From: Actinernus sp. WN-2022
Lineage: Eukaryota; Cnidaria; Anthozoa; Actiniaria; Actinernidae
Assembly (NCBI GenBank): GCA_030867875.1
Contig: JAOWCC010001589.1
Coordinates: 82,483,537-82,547,536, forward strand
DNA length: 64,000 nt
Direction of reading: 5' to 3'
The translations under genes were made by a program, and so were the position numbers. Shown here piece after piece: positions 55,801 through 63,441 of the stretch. The notes beneath the pieces are model-generated. The model worked only from the letters and a program-made list of their open reading frames with translations. It was not told the DNA's origin and made no database searches. How positions within the stretch are numbered: position 1 is the first letter of the stretch; every line of letters begins with the position of its first letter.

Positions 55801-56699
55801 AGCAGTCCAAAATAATTCACCAGTTGACGGGATATGTCAGTAATATGTAAAGTGCCATGAGACTGTGGTGATATGGCGCTATATAAATATGGCCATTATT
55901 ATTAATATAATTTGCATTAACGCTCACACAACCTTGTAAATCAAAAATGTTGGTGCAAAATGGGAGTAACTGCAGAATACCTCCTCCGAATAACGAACCT
56001 CACAACCAAAGATACCACCGATACCCCTGACACGTCTGATAAATGTAACATCTGTGACACATCTGATAAACGAGCCACGTCTGATACATGTGATACACCT
56101 ATTAAATACGTCTGATACACCTGTTACGTTTGATATACATGATACACGTCTGATACCCCCGATACGCGTGATATGTGTGATACACATATGTCCGATACAT
56201 GTGACATGCCTGATCCTAACCGTCAGTAAAGAAGTTCCCAGGTAAATGTTGAGGTTTTAGGGCTAATTGGTGATTCAAGATCACAGGTAAACATGTGAGA
56301 TTTTTTTTGTATTTATCATAATACATCAGCTTACCCAACAACAATAACTACCCTAACCATCAGTATAGAAGTTCTCAGGTAAACGTCCAGTTCACATTTA
56401 GAGATTTCAAAAAATTATAAGCTTATATTTCAACAATACTTCAATTTTAGAGATATTAAGATGAAACGTGGGATGTTCTTCATAGCCTTTAAATTTGGGC
56501 AGCTTAAGTAGTGTTCTTACGTTCTCTTGTAATCGCTTATAGACCTAATACGGATTCCCTAATACCACCCTAATACATAGTCTAAGCTTGGCTATAGACA
56601 TACATGTAGTATAGTATTAACGAACCTTACCAGAACTCCCGGATGAGTTGGTGCCAGTTGACGAGAAACTGCCCGTAGACCTCGGCCAAATACGTTCAT
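37879..56699 (-). CDS. MRPL4: MRPL4, mitochondrial large-subunit ribosomal protein uL4m (10 coding exons)
   Basis: The exons in coding order are 56699-56631, 52595-52505, 48986-48836, 48405-48354, 47333-47216, 46323-46220, 46073-46026, 42938-42883, 40789-40722 and 37997-37879. All junctions are GT-AG and all phases agree, giving 876 nt and 291 residues (human 311). uL4 binds 23S-type rRNA and reaches the polypeptide exit tunnel. Residues 1-47 contain several Arg and no Asp/Glu, as in a mitochondrial presequence. Residues 104-121 have [11 protein letters not shown]. Residues 131-160 have the uL4 core [14 protein letters not shown] and [12 protein letters not shown], followed by VVHGPKP. Residues 196-230 have GDLHIVESF and [12 protein letters not shown]. 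The C-terminus has [19 protein letters not shown], as in other MRPL4. The gene appears intact. Confidence 0.95.
38160..39168. mobile_element. PIF/Harbinger-like element, TTA TSD (MRPL4 intron 9)
   Basis: The inverted ends are GGCCTACGGCAAACGTCGAAC and its reverse complement, flanked by TTA at 38157-38159 and 39169-39171. Sub-terminal words (ATAGG, CGATC, AACTTAA) are also inverted. At 1009 bp it is too short for both Harbinger proteins. It carries the cysteine-rich frame below. The 3-bp TTA duplication is the basis for the superfamily call. Confidence 0.85.
38537..38779 (+). pseudogene. Cysteine-rich zinc-binding-like frame in the Harbinger-like element
   Basis: The 80-codon frame has the pattern C-x2-C-x8-C-x2-C-x4-C-x2-C ([20 protein letters not shown]) followed by GYCECC. 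It resembles a B-box/treble-clef zinc-binding module but I cannot name the family. The frame is open upstream but has an in-frame TGA just before this ATG (after MAAYRK), so the original protein probably began earlier. The intact cysteines suggest fairly recent constraint or youth. Confidence 0.5.
39567..39700 (+). mobile_element. Small LINE reverse-transcriptase tail fragment
   Basis: It encodes [18 protein letters not shown], the conserved C-terminal motif seen in the other LINE pieces of this window. It is too short to classify further. Confidence 0.6.
39699..39908. mobile_element. MITE family C, copy 2
   Basis: Reverse-orientation match to 26842-27022. It contains GGCCAGTTGTC and its inversion at its two ends. 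Confidence 0.75.
40459..40675. mobile_element. MITE with GAGGCCAGTAGGTCCT ends
   Basis: GAGGCCAGTAGGTCCT...GGAATGTTGAA on the left is inverted as TTCAACATTCC...AGGACCTACTGGCCTC on the right, with about 38-bp TIRs. It ends 47 bp from MRPL4 exon 9. Confidence 0.8.
40850..42530 (+). mobile_element. LINE 3' end, split by a TTAA-flanked element (MRPL4 intron 8)
   Basis: 40885-40985 encodes GPKIWNS and [11 protein letters not shown], a LINE tail. The 3' UTR includes two tandem units of about 90 bp sharing CCTTATCTAGACAC and TGTAACTGTTATGTACTGTA. The second unit is interrupted by the element at 41334-42438. The 3' end is an (AATA)n-type tail at 42507-42525. Confidence 0.75.
41334..42438. mobile_element. 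1105-bp TTAA-flanked element (piggyBac- or Kolobok-like)
   Basis: The inverted ends are AGACCCTGTGTCCGAGCCCA and its reverse complement (about 30 bp), flanked by TTAA at 41330-41333 and 42439-42442. Inner frames match no transposase I recognise. The TTAA duplication points to piggyBac or Kolobok. Confidence 0.85.
43189..45019. mobile_element. 1.8-kb element with CCAGTCAAAGTAA ends, containing a LINE
   Basis: CCAGTCAAAGTAACCCCCCACC on the left is inverted as GGGGTGGGGGGTTTACTTTGACTGG on the right. Repeated GTGGGG words lie near both ends. The Tx1-like LINE fragment (43510-44534) occupies its middle and probably jumped into a smaller MITE. A related left end is at about 52650. Confidence 0.7.
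43510..44534 (+). mobile_element. L1/Tx1-like LINE C-terminal fragment
   Basis: 43535-43620 encodes [13 protein letters not shown]. 43726-44367 encodes 213 residues: [21 protein letters not shown], the [17 protein letters not shown] block, and a zinc-knuckle [19 protein letters not shown]. After a frameshift near 44364 it continues IFVYKCKF to KWNKLLP and stop at 44534. This order is that of the region after the reverse transcriptase in L1/Tx1-type LINEs. Two stops and a frameshift show it is dead. Confidence 0.8.
45176..45720. mobile_element. hAT-like MITE (MRPL4 intron 7)
   Basis: The left start is CAGGGGGATTCCTCTAGGCGG and the right end GGAATCCCTCTAGATCCGCCACTG, imperfectly inverted. The terminus type is typical of hAT MITEs. 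No clear 8-bp duplication was found. Confidence 0.6.
47351..47613 (+). repeat. 33-bp minisatellite, 8 units, alternating variants (MRPL4 intron 4)
   Basis: The unit contains GATAGTATGTATGCTCTGATTGGCTG. Units tend to alternate between AATTGAT...TGTATG and AATCGAT...TGCATG, so the repeat behaves as a 66-bp dimer. The 33-bp period keeps frames open on both strands (shadows). The array begins 18 bp upstream of the exon 5 boundary at 47333. Confidence 0.95.
47800..48010 (-). mobile_element. tRNA-derived SINE (MRPL4 intron 4)
   Basis: On the - strand it has A-box TAGCTCAGTGGTTA and B-box GGTTCAAACCC at tRNA spacing, then a SINE body (GTGCTGCCTTTGTGATC, CTTCTCAGATAAGGACAATA). It lacks a proper acceptor stem, so it is not a tRNA gene. 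Confidence 0.75.
49574..50605. mobile_element. 1032-bp TTAA-flanked element (MRPL4 intron 2)
   Basis: The inverted ends are CTCTTTCGGGTC and GACCGGAAAGAG, flanked by TTAA (49570-49573, 50606-50609). An inner pair (CTTTTACCCCTGC / GTAGGGGTAAAAG) is also inverted. Inner frames give no transposase. Confidence 0.75.
50969..51113. mobile_element. 145-bp palindromic MITE
   Basis: ATATGAAGGGGTCCGTGCAAG...GTAAGTGACTT is inverted on the right, with stems of about 60 bp. A shorter relative lies at 21697-21775. Confidence 0.85.
51225..51680 (+). mobile_element. LINE (CR1/L2-like) 3' end
   Basis: It encodes [16 protein letters not shown], then after a frameshift [19 protein letters not shown]...DCDIY, the same zinc-binding tail as the LINE at 4740-5478. 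The 3' end has GGCTCTCTAATAAACG and a (CTTGT)n tail. Confidence 0.8.
52044..52141. mobile_element. About 98-bp hairpin MITE
   Basis: AGATACAGAATTTATG...ACAAACTCTCG pairs imperfectly with CTCGAGTTTG...GCATTCTGTATCT. The centre resembles that of the hairpin at 55418-55518. Confidence 0.65.
52190..52420. mobile_element. Retroelement 3' tail followed by a SINE-like segment
   Basis: 52190-52225 is AAATAAAGTGTTG(TTG)n, like the sequence before HYLS1 exon 2. 52229-52420 on the - strand starts with an A-box-like AGTGGTTAGCAC, suggesting a decayed SINE. Confidence 0.4.
53231..54880 (-). mobile_element. CR1/L2-like LINE, reverse transcriptase domain and tail, degenerate
   Basis: Reading the - strand from 54880: SGFRPGDST, then [13 protein letters not shown] (RT block A), VPQ...[22 protein letters not shown] (catalytic YADD, about 54440), HLGLTLS, then [22 protein letters not shown] and a CNCTWE...YCPRY zinc knuckle, stop at 53231. 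Several frameshifts or stops separate the blocks (near 54600, 54510, 54280 and 53990). It is the most complete LINE here, 5'-truncated, in MRPL4 intron 1 and on the same strand. Confidence 0.88.
55418..55518. mobile_element. About 100-bp hairpin MITE
   Basis: GTTTAATAAACG...GTTTTATCAGGTC...AAACTCTCGGG is inverted as CCCTCGAGTTTT...CCTGATAAAAC...TTTATTAAAC. Confidence 0.75.
55536..55915 (+). mobile_element. tRNA-derived SINE (MRPL4 intron 1)
   Basis: The head has TTAGCTCAGTTGGTAGAGC (D-arm / A-box) and GGGGTTCAAATCCCGG (T-arm / B-box). The acceptor ends do not pair. The 3' part ends GATATGGCGCTATATAAATA and an (ATT)n tail, typical of LINE-mobilised SINEs. Confidence 0.75.
55995..56215 (+). 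repeat. Degenerate 9-bp minisatellite
   Basis: Variants of TGATACACG recur roughly every 9 bp (CGTCTGATAC, TGTGATACAC, CCCGATACGC). It is in MRPL4 intron 1. Confidence 0.75.
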
Positions 56700-56850
56700 T
56701 GGAAGACTGGAAGTATAAGCGTTTATGATTATCTTATTTGGTAATAAGCTTTGTTTTCCTGCTACAAATATCCAAAATAGGTTACAGCAACAACTTCACA
56801 TTTTTCACGTGCATGTACGTCCGCCATCTTTGATGTTCCTGCGCAATGAA
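56700..56850 (-). promoter_or_regulatory. MRPL4: MRPL4 5' UTR / proximal promoter with YY1-like site
   Basis: On the - strand, CAAAGATGGCGGAC at about 56819-56832 matches the YY1 core (AAnATGGCGGC-like), about 120 bp before the ATG. YY1-type sites are common in promoters of ribosomal and mitochondrial genes. No TATA box was seen. The start site is not known. Confidence 0.4.
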
Positions 56851-57374
56851 CAAATGCGCACGAAAATAGATAGTTGCCGCTGAAGCTTCCATGGGCTCAG
56901 ACGGTCTTAATACATTGGTGTTCTTTTCATTTCTCTTTTATTTGGATTTGGTACCCCTCTCTTTTTAACTGATTCACGAAGCCATTATATTTGCAAACCC
57001 ATTATCTACCATAATTTGTTGATTGTCGTAGAAGGAATTTTGTTCTCACGACTTGTCTGTTTCGCGCGTGGAGAAAACGCTGCGAAACCGGGTACCACTT
57101 TCGACCGCAAAGCGGTGGATAGCGTTGCAGGGAAACCCCCCTATTTCAAGTTCTGACTACGCCCCTGCGTTATATATATACCTTTTGAACAACCTGGACC
57201 AGGATAATTTAAACTTTTAATCAAACTACCCAGTGTAATGCTATAATCAAGAAAGCATTTATTTATCTGTTCATTAATATACTTGACTCAATTTATCAAA
57301 TTCAGTTTAATATGTTCATACATATCATCACTAAAAATACATGAGATTCGTTAGTAAAATATTTAAAATACAGC

Positions 57375-57612
57375 ACTGAAGAGTGTTAAAGAAATTAGAA
57401 TGACAATTAATATAACTCCGAGTTTCTGAAAACTGTTTGAAATTTAACTCGGAAGGCGAAAAAATCCAGTCCGTACATTCCGCAATCCCGTCACCGTATA
57501 CGCGTAAAATATTCATATTTCGGGGATCATTTTTGCGGCGACTGCGAGTTATAGTTAACCACAAATCCTCTCCGATTTTTATTGGATGAACTTGAAACGT
57601 TACGAAATACTA
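57375..57612 (-). CDS. Unassigned open frame, possible exon
   Basis: Read from about 57612 it encodes HPIKIGEDLWLTITRSRRK, then NILRVYGDGIAECTDWIFSP. It has gene-like composition and a possible acceptor (TTATATTAG) in front. I do not recognise the family. It may be an exon of a neighbouring gene or an old transposon. Confidence 0.25.
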
Positions 57613-57698
57613 ATATAAGCATTATGCCACAGTATATGTGTATATTCGTATACATGAAAAGGGAGTACCTTTTTGGGATTGACTGTAAAAAAAATATT

Positions 57699-57872
57699 TA
57701 GTATATATACCACACAAGTGAATAGTGCTTTTCGTGCGCTCGGATTTGCCACTCTGGGGGTGAATATCCTTTGCCATCAGTCACCTCCGAACGAAGCAGC
57801 GATCACCTCGCGCGAGTTTTTGTCCATTTGACAGAAAATAAGCTGGCTATTCACTTGTGTGGTATATACTAA
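57699..57872. mobile_element. MITE with GTATATACCACAC ends
   Basis: AGTATATATACCACACAAGTG is inverted as CACTTGTGTGGTATATACT. The interior, about 120 bp, is GC-richer. Confidence 0.85.
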
Positions 57873-57879
57873 AACAATT

Positions 57880-59400
57880 ATTTACCTCCACTTCGGTGAA
57901 TACTTGTTTAATATATATTGAAATTCTGAAACATTTCGGCGACAAGAACATCTGCATGAGTTACAAATGCAAGCAGAACGGAATCCCCCCACGCGCACAG
58001 ATAAATTTCACTTATTTACAGGGACACAAAACTAAATCCATCTCACACATAAAGCACAACCATTACCTTGCTCCTAGTATGAAGTAATATCAAATAAACA
58101 TATGTCAAACTTAGATGTGGCAGTGAAAACCTGCGTCTTTTTCGTTATGATTTTACGCAATACCGAAAACCAATGTTACTGCAAGGGGCCGGCTTGCGCC
58201 AAACTTGACGTAAGTTGTTTTCTGTCGCAACTTTCGGCTCAACCCACACAAAATTCACGTTAATTAGTGAGCCACCCGCGTAATTATAGTACTTCCAAAC
58301 CCATCTAACAAGAAAGTGAAACCGATTTAGAATTAATTTATTCATGCATTAAATATCAGTAATGCCACATTACGTCATCGACGGTATTAGTTGAAGTAAC
58401 CCACAAATGAGAAATACAACATTTCTCCGGTATATAAAGTATGTTTTACCATCCATGGTACTTATTTATGATTCAGCCAGCTATAGGTTCATTCAACCAC
58501 CTCACTGATTCAACTTACTGTCACTCAGTAATGGCGGGATAAACTGAAGAAACCAGGTAGGTATAATTAGTGCAAGACTGTGGTACTCGTAATGACAGAG
58601 AATTCATTTTCGTTACAACTAGCTGTGAGCTGACTCTGCATTTTAGCATGGATTTACCTAGCGACCTAAATTTGTTCGGCTAGCTCTCGTTTATTGCCCA
58701 ATAAAGTTTCCAGCAAAACAAATCGAGTAAATTCAATGTCGATCGCGATATCGAATGTAACTGCTCGGCGTTTATTTTGTATTTTTAATAGTTCATTGTT
58801 ACGACAGTGAGTGAGCGATCGACGCTTCGGTACTGTATATACGTCCGGTATAAGTCTTTGAGTTCAGGTGAACATATCTGACTTGTGTCCTGTCATACAA
58901 TTAAAATATAAATAAAGGCGTAAATAGAGGTTACGAAGTAAGAATATATATGTATTTTCATTTTTTTAAGGGATGGGAGCCGAATTCACCGGGCAGGGAC
59001 GGAGACAAGCAAATTCGCCAGGGGAGGGGTGGTGTGGTGGTGAACAAATTCACGGCCAGGGAACGCGGAAATCGGTGGTACACCGTTTCAACAGATTTGA
59101 GATCCTTATTTTTACTTGATTTTTAAAAATAAACTGTAGTTATCTAAATAATGGGATTTGGTAATCAACTCAGGTGCTTAGCCTGTGGTTTTAATATTAC
59201 GTTCTTTGGTTATGTTGTTTTTAAAAGCAAATATACGTGTTTGTTCGATTTTAAGATCATTCGGCACTTAATTAATATATGTATAACAACTCTCAGAATT
59301 AAGTTTTGTCATGCATTGATTGATCAATTACTAGTACCATTTTGTGGCGCCGGGAAGTCCATTTATTAATAAACAAGAGCCCATCTGGGCTTTCACTCGG
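57880..59400. other. No gene established; possible core promoter near 58431
   Basis: A TATATAAAG box at 58431 is followed at about 58555 by CCAG then GTAGGT, a possible donor. The only ATG between has an early stop. 58970-59060 is G-rich with repeated AAATTCNCCGG-like words. The rest is unremarkable. Confidence 0.3.
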
Positions 59401-59404
59401 GCCA

Positions 59405-59575
59405 CATGAGATTGAAGATGAAATACACTTTCATTTGAAATCCTCTTAGTAATAACCAAAGGGAAGAATTGTTAGCTGAATTTAGCAGTCTTTAGGAGTG
59501 GCCGGTAGCGCGGTGACTTTCATTCTCTGCTCCCCTAGTATATATGTAATTTAATATTTTTGTTGTTCTCGTATG
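59405..59575. repeat. Uninterrupted copy of the repeat hosting the 1585-bp element
   Basis: It matches 34035-34139 joined to 35734-35790 (GATTGAAGATGAAAT, GGAGTGGCCGGTAGCGCGG, then TGACTTTCATTCTCTGC). It carries GTAGCGCGG once, so it is the paralogous empty site. Confidence 0.9.
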
Positions 59576-59639
59576 TTGACCTTTTAATTTAAACACTACT
59601 TATTCGTTTAACACACTGCATTTGAGCAGGCATGATTCA

Positions 59640-60975
59640 TTGTTTTGAACCCGAGAATTAACCGTACTACCGTACTTCATGGTCCCTTTCTTTAGTAGTG
59701 GGTTGTCGGTCAGGTGATTGTAAACTCTCGTCATTTAGCACAGAAAATGTATTCTGATGAATAGGGATCGGGTTGTCATGTAAGAAAGATGGCTCTTGAA
59801 CAAACTGATTCGTTGCTAAAGCTTCAGTAGGTTGGGTAGTCTCGGAACACTGGAGACCTTGGTCTTTCATTGTCTTCTGTTTAGTATTCTTGATTATTTT
59901 TTTAAAGTTTGAAAGTCGGATTTTAGCTTTATTATATCCGCTTTCAACTCGCCATTTTCAACTTCTAGGTCAATAATACGTGATGACAGCATCTTGATTT
60001 CGGTCTTGTATATATTATCTTGCTGCACTAATTTGTCTTCCAAATGACTGAGTTTCGTTTCTTGATTCGTGTTTTTTGATGTGACGAGAGTAAGAATTCA
60101 TTACGCATATCAGTTAGGTCAGCCTCCATGTTACAAATCAATCTTATTGCGGGCTAACAATCCTCGTGAAGAATCTAAAGAATTTGACTCATGTGTATGT
60201 TGCTTTTGGAGTTTCAAGGATATGTTGATCCAAAACTACAGACTCTTGGGGTTTTTCATTGACTTGTGAACTTGCAGGCTCTGTAACTTGTTTTGTTTTC
60301 TTAGTATAACATAAAGTGTTGAACATGTTCTCAAGCATGTCGCGCGTGACCTGTGTTTCTTCATTCATTAAGTTCTCTACTTTCATCTGTAATCTGGGAA
60401 ACTCAATCTTTGCTCATGCCTAGGCACATAACTATTAGACGTGGATGGTTATAAGTAAAATCCTTCGACATGCAGCTTGTACCGTTTCCGCTAGGTCAAT
60501 ATCCTCGCTGGAACGAAATAACTTGAACTCAATACTCTCTGCCTCATTTAAGTGGTCGATCCAACTTACGGTAAATTTAAATCTCTGACAGTTTTTAAGA
60601 GACTCATAATATTGGTCTTGAAGTGCCTTCACCCAAAATAAGATGTTCTCCTCGGATGTTTTAAATGCTGCACAGCGAGCCGATGGCTTATAGATTTCAA
60701 TATATCTATTTCTTCGAATTTTAGCTCTCCGGATTCCTGACCCCTTCACTGGCTTCAGGTCGTCGTACGTGTCGTATATAAAATCACTGGCCATCTGGGT
60801 AAAAAACGCGGTCCTTCGGCTCCGACAATAGCGCCAGTTGAAATATCCTGAGCCTGTTGGAAGGCTTTCGCACGAGTGAAGTTAAATAAAACATTAAACT
60901 GCTTACATTTGAGAGATGGGACTCCAAATTAGAGAGAAAGTTCCTCGCGGGTCGTCCACCATCTTGATTTACTGT
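59640..60975 (-). mobile_element. Retrotransposon 5' end with ORF1-like frames, decayed
   Basis: On the - strand: CAAGATGGTGGACGACC near 60970, then a 119-codon frame (60794-60435) with FKTSEENILFWVKALQDQ and EFKLFRSSEDIDLAETVQ. Further frames follow (60386-60189). Then comes a heptad-like stretch (LSHLEDKLVQQ, MLSSRIIDLEVENGELKADI, about 60060-59910) that should form a coiled coil, and a final frame 59870-59667. Basic/globular plus coiled-coil suits a LINE ORF1, but I cannot name the clade. No reverse transcriptase follows, so it is a 5' fragment. Confidence 0.45.
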
Positions 60976-61184
60976 ATTAAATTATGTAAATAAATTAACC
61001 TGACGATTGTTGCGTGACCAGCACAGTGCAATCTGATTGGTGTGAACTTGAACTTTAACGCATGCGTAGAAATTTTGTTGCACGAAACAAAAAAATATTA
61101 ATAATAACGGCTTGCATTTTAAGACTCGGTGCTGCCACAGGCAGCCCGAGTAACTATATAAAATTAAGGCTATATCAAAAGAAC

Positions 61185-61325
61185 GGCTCAATCCCGGTTT
61201 CTGGGAAACTACCCACCCACCCCTCCCTTGGATATGGATCGTTCTATTAATGAATAACCATTAAAGGTTAGCTAGGGTGAAGTGTGGGGGTGGGGTGGGG
61301 GTTTCCCAGAAATCGTGATTGATCC
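61185..61325. mobile_element. 141-bp hAT-like MITE with perfect 8-bp TSD
   Basis: The inverted ends are GGCTCAATCCCGGTTTCTGG and its approximate inverse, with CCCACCC-rich inner parts. It is flanked by AAAAGAAC (61177-61184 and 61326-61333). A poly-G run of about 20 lies further on at 61472-61491. Confidence 0.88.
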
Positions 61326-61637
61326 AAAAGAACCGGGTAATGTATTTTTTACAAAGTATTCTTTATAAAAAATGGCAATGATTCGATTGGAGCCCAGAAT
61401 ATCCCATCGGCGTCCAGCTGCCGGTTTGAGATGGCAAATATTTATATAAGCTAAGGGAGCGGTTATTAATTACTGGGGGGGGGGGGGGGGGGAGGGCCGG
61501 TAAATTTAGGCGGAGGGCTAAGATTTTTTGGGCTTCGATTTGGGGAGGGCCAAATTTTTTTGGGCCCACGCTTTAGGGGAGGTTTGCAGCAGGATTGACG
61601 GCTAACCTGCACCATCGGGCGATATGACAGCATATGT

Positions 61638-63170
61638 GACACACAAAGAAGGTATGTTTTTCCTTACAAATTGTATGTTCTTGTTATTAAATGACTTCTT
61701 TTAGTGGAATTAAATATTAAAGCTTTTATTTTTTCCAGGAAAGCATATTTTCTGGAATGCTGCATATCTTGAGGAGTTTATCAAGGCCGCTGATTCAAAG
61801 AAGGATGATGTACCTGGTCATGGATACTTCAAAAACTTGAATGCTTCATTAGACAGCACTATGAAGGCGGTGACCTATATATGGAATACACGAGAGGAAG
61901 TTGTGTAAAAACATTGGGTAAGGTTATATATGTAACTCTTAGTTAATATACACATTAGAACTGATCTCACGTAGCAATTCCCATTTCTATTATAAGAATG
62001 CTAAAGAAGTAGGCGACTTAAACAGATCCAAATGGTATCTGTTCGGCAGTGTATCATAGGCATAGTGTATAAGTATTACAGAAGGTAAAAAGTAATTATT
62101 TGTTCCTACTTTTTGTAGGTAAATTGTGTGAGTTTTGTGAAAGTGTGGAACCAGAAGCATTAGAAGTTCCTCGTGTCAGGAGGCCTTTCCCTGACCAAAA
62201 CCGAGAAGGTCTACACTATTGCTCCCTGGAGGAAACTCCAGGAGGCAGAGAAGTTGACGACTATCAGCCAAGAGTCGTGTTAAGAAAATTGTTCGTTGAT
62301 GGTGAGATATTAAAGAGGGTGTTCATAATATGAATTGATGATAGGTTGTAAAGCTATAGTTATTTGCTGACGTGTAAATCCAACCCACAATCTGCCGCTC
62401 CCCACAAAGCTATAAAGCAAGTGCGCATGTGACTGTATTCAGGCAACCAGTTCTTTGTCATCAATCAACATCGCATGATGATGATTGATTGGCATTGCAT
62501 TTTATGTTTCCCATACAGGTAATAAGATGAATGACGAAGACGCTGTCGAGAAATTCAGCAAAAAGTACGTTGTGGAGAAAACTTAAGGCTGGTCATCCAG
62601 TACTTGGAACATCTTAGCGAACTAGAAAGAAAGAAAGAAAAGAGGGCAGAGAGCAGAAAGCGTGCGAAGCTGGAAGAGAAGCGAAAAAGCTTTGACGATT
62701 ACAACTGGGAAGCCATTTACAGGGAAGGAAATTTGAAGAAACTGAAAGTTCCTGTATTGGACATGTACATAGCTAACCGGAATTTGAAGCACTCGAAGGG
62801 GGCATTAAAACAAGAAAAGTGGATGTCATATCACTATAGACATTGCTAGGTCGCTGGTTCCTGATAACCGTCAACTTCCTTGTGATGACAGTGATAGTGA
62901 CGATGATGATAGTGATGATGACGATGTAGTGGTACAGGAAATTGGAAGTGATGAAGAGGACGAGGATTCAGACGAAGACGAAGAGCAAAAAAGTGAAGGC
63001 GAAGGTGAAGTAGTTGAGGAGGAGGAGGAGGAGAGCATTTCCAACCTTTTACACACCACAAGATTCGGCCGAGTTTGCAGGACGTGGAATCGAAGGGGAG
63101 AGCAAGTGCTGCAGATTTTGTATGACTCAATAATTTTCAGATTTTCTTGTATTTTGCTAGTCGAAAGATA
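61638..63170 (+). pseudogene. Broken multi-exon gene with SAP-like motif and acidic tail
   Basis: The exons are about 61626-61647 (MTAYVTHKE), 61740-61919 (KHIFWNAAYLEEFIKAAD to VTYIWNTREEVV), 62120-62300 (KLCEFCESVEPEALEVPR, GLHYCSLEETPGGREVDDY) and 62520-63170. Introns are GT-AG and phases fit. The last exon has VIQYLEHLSELERKKEKR, then KKLKVPVLDMYIANRNLK, a SAP-like helix-turn, then a Glu/Asp-rich tail ending LHTTRFGRVCRTW. A stop near 61907, a lost base in an A-run near 62582 and further shifts near 62815 break it. It is probably a transposon-associated or lineage-expanded family member. Function is unknown. Confidence 0.5.
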
Positions 63171-63441
63171 GTAAAATAAACGAGCCAAAGTTTGGACCAT
63201 TTCAATGTATTATTGGTGGCTTTTGTAAATGCATGAACAGCTTATTTTTTACGCAGATGTGCACTTGCGTATAGGCACACTATATATACGCCCCAGGTAA
63301 TTTGCCGTTTAGTATACTTTTAATGTTCCATGGCGAGCAAAAGGCATGCAATATCTAAGCTGATTAGTTATGTAACATTGTTTAAAAAATCAACTTTTTA
63401 TAACTGCATGGTTACGTTATAAAAACCGCTTACAATCACTT

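Noticed and set aside
62846..63200. Ser/His/Pro-rich - strand frames
   Set aside because: They are antisense shadows of the Glu/Asp-rich tail of the broken SAP-motif gene.
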